6,369 nt of DNA from Gemmatimonadales bacterium (lineage in GTDB: Bacteria > Gemmatimonadota > Gemmatimonadetes > Gemmatimonadales > GWC2-71-9). The stretch is taken from contig JACCSE010000528.1 of the NCBI GenBank assembly GCA_013813145.1, positions 1-6,369 of the forward strand, in the 5' to 3' direction. Positions 1 to 5,810 of this stretch are shown here, one piece after another. The translations under genes were made by a program, and so were the position numbers. The stretch's first letter is position 1. Every line of letters starts with the position of its first letter. A model generated the notes under the pieces. That model had not been told where the DNA came from. It made no database searches and was given only the letters and a program-made list of their open reading frames with translations.

Positions 1-909
1 GTGCTTGTTGTAGGGCATGGGGACGTCCGCGCCGGTCACGCGGAGGATCGGAGCATCCAGCTCGTCGAAGGCCTCGCGCTGGATGGTATCCACCACCTGC
101 GCGCCGATGCCCGCGAAGGGCCATCCCTCCTCTGCCACGACACAACGGTGGGTCTTGCCGACGGACTCGAGGATCGTCTCGGTGTCGAGCGGCCGGATAG
201 TGCGGAGGTCGATGACCTCCGCGTCCACGCCCTCGGCGGCGAGCTGCTCAGCGGCCTTGAGCGCGACCGCCACGGTTTTCGAGTGGCAGATCACCGTGAC
301 CTCGGCGCCGGCCCGCTTGACGTCGGCGCGGCCGAGCGGGACGACGTGCTCGCCCTCGGGCACCTCTCCCTTGGTGTTGTAGAGCATCTCGCCCTCGATG
401 AACACCACCGGATTGTCGTCTCGGATGGCACTCTTCAGGAGACCCTTCGCGTCCGCCGGCGTGGCCGGCATGACGACCTTGAGGCCGGGGATATGGGCGT
501 AGTAGCTCTCGAACGCCTGCGAGTGCTGACTTGCCAGCTGGAGCGCCGACCCGCCGGGCCCGCGGAATACCGCGGGCACTCCCACCTGTCCCCCCGACAT
601 GTACCGCATCTTCGCCGCCGAATTCACCAGCTGGTCGATGGCCAGCAGGGCGAAGTTCCAGGTCATGAACTCGATCACCGGTCGCAGGCCGACCATCGCG
701 GCACCGATCCCCACCCCGGCGAAGCCGAGCTCGGTGATCGGCGTGTCCACCACGCGCATCGGCCCGAACTCGTCGAGCAACCCCCGGCTGACTTTGTACG
801 CACCCTGGTAGACCCCGACCTCTTCCCCCATGAGGAAGACGTCGGCGTCGCGCTGCATTTCTTCACGCAGGGCCTGGTTGAGGGCGTCGCGGTAGGTGTG
901 GGTGGGCAT
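1..909 (-). CDS. pdhB: Pyruvate/2-oxoacid dehydrogenase E1 component, beta subunit (C-terminus cut by window edge)
   Basis: Beta chain of the heterotetrameric, thiamine-diphosphate-dependent E1 enzyme, which decarboxylates pyruvate (or a branched-chain 2-oxoacid) and acetylates the lipoyl arm of E2 in the cytoplasm. From ATG at 909 the frame is open for 303 codons to base 1. The family is about 325 residues, so roughly 20 C-terminal residues are missing. Visible landmarks are GEEVG (residues 28-32), DTPITELGFAG (55-65) whose Glu60 matches the Glu that contacts the cofactor aminopyrimidine in E1 beta, the MRYMSGG segment (101-107), FRGPGG (115-120), SQHSQ (127-131) with the conserved active-site His129, DLRTIRP (234-240), and the C-terminal VTGADVPMPY (291-300). 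The start gives the expected N-terminus (MPTHTYRDAL), but no good Shine-Dalgarno sequence precedes it. A TTG at 921 is a possible alternative start. Specificity for pyruvate rather than branched-chain acids is inferred from similarity and from the linkage to lipA. Confidence 0.95.
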   Translation of the reverse strand, partial: MPTHTYRDALNQALREEMQRDADVFLMGEEVGVYQGAYKVSRGLLDEFGPMRVVDTPITELGFAGVGIGAAMVGLRPVIEFMTWNFALLAIDQLVNSAAKMRYMSGGQVGVPAVFRGPGGSALQLASQHSQAFESYYAHIPGLKVVMPATPADAKGLLKSAIRDDNPVVFIEGEMLYNTKGEVPEGEHVVPLGRADVKRAGAEVTVICHSKTVAVALKAAEQLAAEGVDAEVIDLRTIRPLDTETILESVGKTHRCVVAEEGWPFAGIGAQVVDTIQREAFDELDAPILRVTGADVPMPYNKH

Positions 910-938
910 GGTTGCGATCAATGTTTGGGGGTCAGCTG

Positions 939-1006
939 TGTCACCCTGAGCGAAGCGAAGGGGGCATGCCTGTGGTCATGTCTCCTTCGCTTCGCTCAGG
1001 ATGACA
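939..1006. repeat. Long imperfect palindrome (TGAGCGAAGCGAAGG-type intergenic repeat)
   Basis: Arms 939-968 and 977-1006 are inverted copies matching at 27 of 30 positions around an 8-base loop (969-976). The outer 23 positions match at 22. The core TGAGCGAAGCGAAGG belongs to a palindrome dispersed between genes in many environmental bacteria; when translated by mistake it gives CHPERSEG or VTLSEAKG-like peptides. It starts 5 bases after the pdhA stop and ends 29 bases before the pdhB start. In the pdhA-pdhB transcript the stem has one G-U pair and two C-A mismatches near the loop. No U-tract follows, so it does not look like a standard intrinsic terminator. A role in mRNA processing or partial attenuation is possible, as is simple insertion of a REP- or MITE-like element. 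Confidence 0.85.
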
Positions 1007-1011
1007 ACCCG

Positions 1012-2028
1012 TCACCCCTTCTCCTCCGCATAGACGTCCGCATACAACGCCTCCGGCTCCGGATCCGCCGCTTCCTCCGCGAACGCGTACGCGTCCTCGA
1101 CTTCCTGAAGGATCTTTTTGTCCAACGCCTTCACCGCGTCCTCCTCCATCAGCCCGTCGGCGATGAGCCGCTGGGACCAGACGGCGATCGGATCGCGCTT
1201 GCGCTGGTCCTCGACTTCCTCGCGGGTCCGGTAGTGGCCGTGGATCGGGTCCGACATCGAGTGGCCCATGAACCGGTAGGTCCGCACCTCGAGCAGGGTG
1301 GGATGCTTGTCGGTGCGGGCGCGCTGCACCGCGCGCTCCATCGCCGCGTGCATCACCAGCACGTCCTGCCCGTCCACCACCTCGTTGGCCATGTCGTAGG
1401 AGCAGGCCCGTTCCGAGATGTCGTAGATCGCGCTCGCCCGCTCCAGCGCCGTGCCCATCCCGTAGCGGTTGTTCTCGCAGATGTAGACTGCCGGAAGCTT
1501 CCAGAGCGCGGCCATGTTGAGCGCCTCGTGGAAGGCCCCGTTGTTGACCGCCGCCTCGCCGAAGTAGCACACCGCCACCTGGTCGGTCTTCCGGTACTTC
1601 GCGGCGAACGCCATCCCGGTGGCCAGGGGGATGTGCGCGCCCACGATGCCATGGCCGCCGAGAAAGCCGAGCTGGGCGTCGAAGAGGTGCATGGAGCCAC
1701 CCTTCCCGCCGGAGCACCCGGCGGCCTTGCCGAACAACTCGGCCATCACCTCGCGGGCCGATATCCCTCGGGCCAGCGCATGGCCGTGCTCGCGGTAGGA
1801 GCAGGTGATGTAGTCCTCCGGCCCCAGTGCGGCGAGGCTGCCCACCGCCACCGCCTCCTGCCCGATGTACAGGTGGCAGAACCCGCCGATCTTGCCCAGA
1901 CTGTACGCCTCTCCCGCCTTTTCCTCGAACCGGCGGATGAGCAGCATCTGCCTGAGCCAGGTGCGGTACTCGTCAGCGCGCGCGGGATCGAGGCCACCGC
2001 GTGGACGAGGCCGGGCCCGGGTTGCCAT
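1012..2028 (-). CDS. pdhA: Pyruvate/2-oxoacid dehydrogenase E1 component, alpha subunit
   Basis: Alpha chain of E1, binding thiamine diphosphate and Mg2+ at the interface with PdhB. It has 338 residues, within the usual 325-345. Landmarks in order: IRRFEEK (31-37), IGQEAVAVG (55-63), SYREHGHALARG (77-88), GGKGGSMHLFD (107-117), GGHGIVGAHIPLATG (124-138), the cofactor motif beginning at 157 and ending in Asn186-Asn187, and the phosphorylation-loop-like GHSMSDP (255-261) with His256. The cofactor motif keeps the G-x-x-(26 residues)-N-N spacing, but reads Gly-Glu-Ala where the family usually has Gly-Asp-Gly. The loop carries IHGH (262-265) between SDP and YRT. The ATG shares its A with the TGA of lipA (TGATG), and GAGGTG sits 8 bases upstream as a Shine-Dalgarno sequence, so translation is probably coupled to lipA. 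pdhB follows after 102 bases. Confidence 0.95.
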   Translation of the reverse strand: MATRARPRPRGGLDPARADEYRTWLRQMLLIRRFEEKAGEAYSLGKIGGFCHLYIGQEAVAVGSLAALGPEDYITCSYREHGHALARGISAREVMAELFGKAAGCSGGKGGSMHLFDAQLGFLGGHGIVGAHIPLATGMAFAAKYRKTDQVAVCYFGEAAVNNGAFHEALNMAALWKLPAVYICENNRYGMGTALERASAIYDISERACSYDMANEVVDGQDVLVMHAAMERAVQRARTDKHPTLLEVRTYRFMGHSMSDPIHGHYRTREEVEDQRKRDPIAVWSQRLIADGLMEEDAVKALDKKILQEVEDAYAFAEEAADPEPEALYADVYAEEKG

Positions 2029-2996
2029 CAGGCGAGCACCTCGAGAGCTCCCGCGCTCCGCTCAGGACGCGGGCCTGCAGCCTTCGCCTGCTCCCAGGCG
2101 TGGTAGGACGAGCGGGTGAGCGGGCTCGACTGCACGTGGGAGAATCCCATCGCCATCCCCAGCTCCCGCAGCTCGGCGAACTCGTCCGGCGTGTAGTACC
2201 GCGCCACCGGGAGGTGCGAGTCGGAGGGGCGGAGATACTGTCCCAGGGTGAGGATGTTCACGTCGCTCCGGCGGAGATCCCGCATGCAGACCAGCACCTC
2301 GTCCCACTCCTCACCCATGCCGAGGATGATCCCCGATTTGGTCAGCCCGTCGGCATCCATTGCACGAGCATTCGCCAGCAGCCGGAGCGCCCGACCGTAG
2401 CGGCCGCCCGGGCGGGCCAGCCGGTACAGCCGCTCGGCGGTTTCCAGGTTGTGGTTCAGGATATCGGGCCGCGCGTTCATCACGATCCGGAGCGCCCGCT
2501 CGGATCCCTTGAAGTCGGGAATCAGGACTTCGACCGTGGTCTCCGGCAGGCGCCGGCGGATCTCGGTGATGCAGCCGGCGAACGCCTCGGCGCCGCCGTT
2601 GGGCAGATCGTCCCGGTCCACCGACGTGATCACCACGTGCGCCAGCCCCATCCGCTCCACCGCCTCCGCCAGCCGCACCGGCTCCAGCGGATCGAACGCG
2701 GTCGGCGTGCCGTGGGCAACCGCGCAGTAGGTGCAGTTCCGGGTGCAGACGTCGCCCAGGATCATGAAGGTCGCGGCCTTGTGCTCCCAGCACTCCCCGA
2801 GGTTGGGGCAACGCGCCTCCTCGCACACCGTGTGGAGCCCGAGCTTGCGCATCAGGCTCTTGATGTGGGTGTAGTTGGGGCCACCGGGCGCTCGCACCTT
2901 GAGCCATGCCGGCTTCCGCGCCGGTGTCGGACCGTCGGAGGGACCGCCGGGCGACGGAAGCGGGGACCGAGTCAGTTGTACCAGCGGTGCCGCCAC
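2028..2996 (-). CDS. lipA: Lipoyl synthase (radical SAM)
   Basis: Cytoplasmic radical-SAM enzyme that inserts two sulfurs into the octanoyl chain on lipoyl domains of 2-oxoacid dehydrogenase E2 proteins and GcvH. With the start chosen here it has 322 residues, the family's usual size. The auxiliary iron-sulfur cluster motif is Cys58-x4-Cys63-x5-Cys69 (CEEARCPNLGEC). The radical-SAM motif is Cys84-x3-Cys88-x2-Cys91 (CTRNCTYC). TSVDRDDLPNGG (124-135), NHNLET (181-186) and the C-terminal RSSYH (295-299), which supplies the serine ligand of the auxiliary cluster, are all present. The frame is open upstream to 3362, but the GTG at 2996 has GGAGA ending 6 bases before it, and the longer form would overlap the lipoprotein gene. 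The GTG at 3002 abuts that same GGAGA and is less likely. It lies 35 bases after the lipoprotein gene and overlaps pdhA by one base. Confidence 0.95.
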   Translation of the reverse strand: MAAPLVQLTRSPLPSPGGPSDGPTPARKPAWLKVRAPGGPNYTHIKSLMRKLGLHTVCEEARCPNLGECWEHKAATFMILGDVCTRNCTYCAVAHGTPTAFDPLEPVRLAEAVERMGLAHVVITSVDRDDLPNGGAEAFAGCITEIRRRLPETTVEVLIPDFKGSERALRIVMNARPDILNHNLETAERLYRLARPGGRYGRALRLLANARAMDADGLTKSGIILGMGEEWDEVLVCMRDLRRSDVNILTLGQYLRPSDSHLPVARYYTPDEFAELRELGMAMGFSHVQSSPLTRSSYHAWEQAKAAGPRPERSAGALEVLA

Positions 2997-3011
2997 TTTC
3001 ACTCTCCGAGG

Positions 3012-3029
3012 TTCGCGGATCTCCGCGAA
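3012..3029. promoter_or_regulatory. 18-base dyad in the leader of lipA
   Basis: TTCGCGGA and TCCGCGAA (3012-3019 and 3022-3029) are perfect inverted copies separated by two bases. The dyad lies between the lipoprotein stop (3032) and the lipA Shine-Dalgarno sequence, with 15 bases between it and the GTG at 2996. As RNA it would form a 7-8 bp hairpin, and as DNA it could be an operator. No U-tract follows, so termination is unlikely. Function is not established. Confidence 0.5.
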
Positions 3030-3031
3030 AG

Positions 3032-3499
3032 CTAGCCCGGCACCTGAGTGGAATCCACTGGCGTGCTGCACCGTTCGAGCACCGTATCGGCGGCCGCGCG
3101 AGCAATCTCGGAAGTCTTCTCCTGCTCCTCCGTCGGCCCGCGGTGCGTCATGCGCTCGGCAAAGGTCGCGGCCTCGGCCGTCAGCCTGGTGACACCGCCG
3201 GAATCGGGCGACACCTCGAACTCCACTCGGTCCACCAGCCGCCGAAACTGTACGTCCGAGCGGCGCGCCGACTCGTTGAACTTCTGGCCGGTGACGCGGA
3301 GCGCGTCCGTGTCGTAGGAGGATCGCCTGAATCCGGCCTTCTTGAGCTGCTCCTGGATGCACGTAAACGCGTCAGGGGGAGCGGCAGGGCTGGTCCTCGA
3401 AACGGTGGACGCCAGAGCCCCGCCGACGCAGCCGGCGAGGCCTGCCCCGAGCAGCAGCGAGGGGAGCGCGGCGCCGAAGAGCGGGAGACGGGAACTCAT
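3032..3499 (-). CDS. Small lipoprotein of unknown function
   Basis: A 155-residue protein starting at ATG 3499. The N-terminus (MSSRLPLFGAALPSLLL) is a signal sequence leading to the lipobox Leu21-Ala22-Gly23-Cys24, so the mature protein should be lipidated on Cys24 and anchored in the inner or outer membrane. The rest is hydrophilic. It has two further cysteines, Cys47 in FTCIQEQLKKAGF and Cys144 in LERCSTP, which could form a disulfide joining the two ends of a small periplasmic domain, and a Glu/Thr-rich stretch at 122-132. I do not recognise a named family. An upstream in-frame ATG at 3649 would add 50 residues, run into the porin gene and the terminator, and hide the signal peptide; it is rejected. 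AAAGG lies 10 bases before the chosen ATG. The gene is 35 bases upstream of lipA and is probably cotranscribed with it. Confidence 0.8.
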   Translation of the reverse strand: MSSRLPLFGAALPSLLLGAGLAGCVGGALASTVSRTSPAAPPDAFTCIQEQLKKAGFRRSSYDTDALRVTGQKFNESARRSDVQFRRLVDRVEFEVSPDSGGVTRLTAEAATFAERMTHRGPTEEQEKTSEIARAAADTVLERCSTPVDSTQVPG

Positions 3500-3575
3500 G
3501 AGCGATCTGCCTTTCGCTGGGAGTGAGGTCGCGGCGGTGCAATCTACACCCGGTCGGACGGAGGGGGCATAACGA

Positions 3576-3603
3576 CGGCGGCCTCCCGCAAGGAAGGCCG
3601 CCG
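3576..3603 (-). terminator. Probable terminator hairpin after the porin gene
   Basis: CGGCGGCCT (3576-3584) and AGGCCGCCG (3595-3603) form a perfect 9-bp stem around a 10-base loop, 23 bases after the porin stop. In the direction of porin transcription the stem is followed by TCGTTAT, only a weak T-rich tail. Position and stem strength support a terminator separating the porin from the lipoprotein-lipA-pdhAB genes; the poor U-tract keeps the confidence moderate. Confidence 0.6.
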
Positions 3604-3626
3604 CGGTGTTCGAGGGAACGTGAAGC

Positions 3627-4874
3627 CTAGAAGAACAACATGAGTCCAAACGCGGGCGCGATCTCCTTGTTGTCGTCGGAGGTATCCACGTCGTCGCTGG
3701 TCACGGCGTAATTGAACTCACCGACGACCTTGAGCGACTTGGTGGCCTGGTAGTAAATGCCACCGGAGGCAAGCCAGTTCTTGGTCTTGAAATCGGTCTC
3801 GGTGTCGGCCGCACTGAGGATGCTGATGCCCCAGCTTCCGGCCAGGGTGACCTTGCTGTTGGCCGGGGTGACCGTGATCTGGCCGATCCCGCCGTAGGAC
3901 TTCCGCAAATTGTCGCTCCCGCCCGCTCCGGTGGTACTCGTCGCACCCCCAAGGAACATGAAGGTGGTGCCGATCCCCTGACCGTAGTACCCGGACGCGG
4001 TGACCGAGAACATGTCGCTGCCGAACCGGGCGCCTCCCGCCCCGCCCCAAGCCGTGGCGCTCTCGTCCCCACCTCCCACATCCGGGGTGGAATTGCGCTG
4101 CAAGAGCCCGCTCGCCCACAGCTTGGTGTTTCCCTGGCTCCACACGCCCTCGGCCTCGAGACGCGGGAGCTGGATGGTCGTGAACGGCGGATTCTGAGCT
4201 GGCTGGAAGACGCCGACAGAAAGCTGGAAGGGCCGGCCCGCGACCGTGCTGTAGGTCATCTGGGCCTTGAATTGCGGGTAAACATAGCCCAGGCCGATGC
4301 GCCCGAGCGTGGTGCCAGCGCCGAATTCATTGCCCACCCCGGTGCCGATACCGCCCACACCGAAGAGCGTCTGGTCGGTGAGGATGTTCTGCCTCTGATA
4401 AAGGCCCAATTCCCGGCCCGCGAGGATCTGACCCCAGCTCCCGCCGACCGTCAGGAACACCTGCCGCATGTCGATCTGAGCGCCGAAGCAGTCGTGCCCC
4501 TGGGAGTTGACGCTGCTGCCCGATGTCCCGGCGCGCGAGTCGTCGAAGCCGCACTGGATCTGCGGAGCGAAGCCGAAGTGCACGCCCACATCCGTCTCCC
4601 CTTCTTTCCCCTTGGCGTCCAGGACGGCGAAGGCGGGAAGAAGGCCGGTGCGGATGTTGCTGACGCCCTTGCCGAGGGCGTCGCTGGCCGCGACGAGTCC
4701 GCCCGGAGCGCCCACCGTCCCCCCCTCGCTCACATCGGTGTAGACGAAGAACGCGTTCACGTTTCCGGCGAAGGTGAAGCTCCAGCCGTTGCTCATTTGC
4801 ATCGTGAGCTGGGCTTCCACGGCTGTCGCCGCTCCGAACGCCAGACCCAAGCACAACAGTGCGACTCGCTTCAT
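3627..4874 (-). CDS. Porin-like outer-membrane beta-barrel protein
   Basis: A 415-residue secreted protein that probably forms a beta-barrel channel for small solutes in the outer membrane. The start at ATG 4874 gives a classical signal peptide (MKRVALLCLGLAFGAATAVEA, cleavage expected after Ala21), and GGGAGA lies upstream at good spacing. A frame extension to ATG 4919 would bury the signal peptide. The mature protein has alternating, Gly- and aromatic-rich strands, begins SFTFAGNVNAFFVYTD (32-47), contains RQVFLTVGGSWGQILAGRELG (137-157), which resembles the conserved strand region of Gram-negative porins, and ends GLMLFF, the C-terminal aromatic signature recognised by the barrel-assembly machinery. 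Cys108 and Cys129 flank a Ser/Gly-rich segment and may make a loop disulfide. The substrate cannot be read from the sequence. A terminator-like hairpin follows, and about 750 bases without a clear gene precede it. Confidence 0.85.
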   Translation of the reverse strand: MKRVALLCLGLAFGAATAVEAQLTMQMSNGWSFTFAGNVNAFFVYTDVSEGGTVGAPGGLVAASDALGKGVSNIRTGLLPAFAVLDAKGKEGETDVGVHFGFAPQIQCGFDDSRAGTSGSSVNSQGHDCFGAQIDMRQVFLTVGGSWGQILAGRELGLYQRQNILTDQTLFGVGGIGTGVGNEFGAGTTLGRIGLGYVYPQFKAQMTYSTVAGRPFQLSVGVFQPAQNPPFTTIQLPRLEAEGVWSQGNTKLWASGLLQRNSTPDVGGGDESATAWGGAGGARFGSDMFSVTASGYYGQGIGTTFMFLGGATSTTGAGGSDNLRKSYGGIGQITVTPANSKVTLAGSWGISILSAADTETDFKTKNWLASGGIYYQATKSLKVVGEFNYAVTSDDVDTSDDNKEIAPAFGLMLFF

Positions 4875-5234
4875 AGGTGCGTCTCCCTGGGTGAAGAAAT
4901 GACCGCCAACGACAGTCAACCTCCGGGACGAATGCCTGCACCACCACCTCGGACCGCGTTCGGACGCCGCTCCGGCGCCGCTCCCGGGTCAGCCCGGCGA
5001 GACCGGCCGACTCGCCGGTCCATTCGCAGCCCTGTCGCTGCGCTCGGAGCTCCTGCTGGCAGCAGGCCCGCTCCGCCGCCTGGCCCGTTCCCGCGCGGCC
5101 AGGAATCCTCCCACGTAGGCGATCGGCACGTTGTCGCCTGTTCCTTCACTTCCTTCGTTCGCGCAACATGGTTCCCAACAATGCAGCCGGCACGGGACCC
5201 GGTCAGCGGGACCCTACCGGCCGGTACTGGCCAA

Positions 5235-5455
5235 TCAGTCGCTGGTCCCGACAATCCCTTTCGCGGCCTCCGAGCGTGACGGAACCCGCGCCACCGGCGG
5301 CATCGGCCGACCCGAGCCCATCGTCATAGGCACTCTCCTGGAGAGAGATCCGGGCACTCGAACTGCACCGACTTGCAGTCCACCTGCTGCGCTGGAACGA
5401 TGCGATCGGTGCCGTCACCGGCCGCGGCCGTGCGCCATCCGGGGCGCTGAAGCAT
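5235..5455 (-). other. Candidate pair of tiny overlapping ORFs
   Basis: ATG 5455 opens a 43-codon ORF ending at 5324; its second half carries Cys27, Cys34 and Cys42 (DCKSVQFEC, then PGECL) and about three-quarters of its codons end in G or C. Its TGA overlaps the ATG of a 30-codon ORF (5327-5235) as ATGA, and that second ATG has AGGAG 7 bases upstream, a good Shine-Dalgarno sequence. The first ORF has no Shine-Dalgarno sequence. Neither resembles a protein I know. Either could be chance, or remnants of a decayed gene. Confidence 0.25.
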
Positions 5456-5484
5456 TGCGGAGCACTATGTGGTTGACGGGGTTA

Positions 5485-5513
5485 CAATCTGGGTCGCCGG
5501 TGCTCGCCGTCAA
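5485..5513 (-). promoter_or_regulatory. Weak sigma-70-like promoter candidate
   Basis: On the minus strand TTGACG (5513-5508) matches the -35 consensus at 5 of 6 positions. With a 17-base spacer it is followed by AGATTG (5490-5485), a poor -10 box. A transcript from here would begin about 25 bases before ATG 5455 and could also read towards the porin. The -10 is weak and promoter consensus in this organism is unknown. Confidence 0.2.
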
Positions 5514-5593
5514 GTCCCCGCCGGACGGGCGGAGGTCGGCCGAGGCCGGGTAGGGTAGTACAAGTAACCCAGATGCAAAGACTTGCGTCGCCT

Positions 5594-5626
5594 TAGCGGC
5601 TCTGGCTGGCTTCCCGGCCGCCGCTA
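5594..5626 (-). terminator. Possible hairpin at the end of the MFS operon
   Basis: TAGCGGC (5594-5600) and GCCGCTA (5620-5626) pair over 7 bp around a 19-base loop. The stem begins in the TAG stop codon of the small-subunit gene. The bases that follow in the direction of transcription (AGGCGACGC) hold no T-run, so if it ends transcription it is not a canonical intrinsic terminator. Confidence 0.3.
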
Positions 5627-5761
5627 GCGGAAAAGCACGACTGCCTTCTGAAGCGTCGTCCAGATCCCCCACATCAGCGGAAGCCCGACCGCGAGCCAGG
5701 CCAGCGCCACCAGGAGCCAGCTTCCCGAGGCGGGCATCGCCGCCCTGTCGCTTTCAGCCAT
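5624..5761 (-). CDS. MFS transporter small subunit (45-residue single-helix membrane protein)
   Basis: ATG 5761 to TAG 5624 encodes 45 residues. A short polar N-terminus (MAESDRAAMPASGS) is followed by one hydrophobic helix, about residues 15-34 (WLLVALAWLAVGLP then LMWGIW), and the tail TTLQKAVVLFR. The pattern Trp-Leu-x-Val-Gly-x-Pro-Leu-x-x-Gly-x-x-x-Thr-Leu-x-Lys-Ala-x-x-Leu-Phe is that of the small membrane proteins annotated as 'MFS transporter small subunit', which sit directly downstream of OFA-type MFS permeases. It does so here, with a 49-base gap, on the same strand. GGAG lies 8 bases before the ATG. The biochemical role of these subunits is little known; assembly with or stabilisation of the permease is inferred from the linkage. 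It is short enough for automatic gene finders to miss. Confidence 0.85.
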   Translation of the reverse strand: MAESDRAAMPASGSWLLVALAWLAVGLPLMWGIWTTLQKAVVLFR

Positions 5762-5810
5762 CGTTCACACTCCAGGGCAACGCGGAATCAATATTCAGCC
5801 TCGATGTACT

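Larger units (their letters stand above)
4875..5623. other. Long intergenic region, leader of the porin gene, no recognised gene
   Basis: About 750 bases between the small-subunit gene and the porin. I found no ORF with recognisable homology and no convincing tRNA or known riboswitch. It is rich in short dyads: 4994-5001 with 5011-5018 (8-bp stem, 9-base loop); CCTGCTGGCAGCAGG at 5052-5066 (7-bp arms, one central base); TACCGGCCGGTA at 5215-5226 (12-base palindrome) nested between CGGGACC (5207-5213) and GGTCCCG (5244-5250); and CTCTCCTGGAGAG at 5333-5345. Some such dyads are expected by chance at this GC content. The porin promoter should lie here; TTGACT at 4913-4918 (minus strand) is -35-like but lacks a good -10. 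Confidence 0.6.

Noticed and set aside
1..2106. A 701-codon open frame on the plus strand
   Set aside because: It is codon-aligned antisense to pdhB and pdhA. GC-rich genes commonly leave this frame open, and its translation shows no domain. The minus-strand reading gives textbook E1 beta and alpha.
2001..3035. A 344-codon plus-strand open frame
   Set aside because: Antisense shadow of lipA, in codon register with it, with no recognisable protein features.
2028..3362. Longer lipA form starting at 3362 (444 codons)
   Set aside because: The extra N-terminus overlaps the lipoprotein gene and is not LipA-like. GTG 2996 with GGAGA upstream gives the normal 322-residue length.
4916..5254. 112-codon minus-strand ORF upstream of the porin
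   Set aside because: Arg/Gly/Pro-rich translation typical of spurious frames in GC-rich DNA, with no family resemblance.
5340..5415. tRNA-like stretch on the minus strand (GTTCGAGT T-loop-like motif and an ACTGCAAG anticodon-loop-like motif)
   Set aside because: The base pair closing the T-loop would be G-G, the anticodon stem does not pair, and no acceptor stem can be formed. Chance resemblance.
5558..5626. Possible riboswitch (a GACGCAA string on the minus strand resembling part of the GEMM c-di-GMP motif)
   Set aside because: The other conserved segments and pairing of the GEMM fold are absent, and it lies downstream of a gene, not in a clear leader.
5415..5672. 85-codon minus-strand ORF over the end of the small-subunit gene
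   Set aside because: It overlaps the recognisable small-subunit gene in another frame and its translation has no protein-like features.
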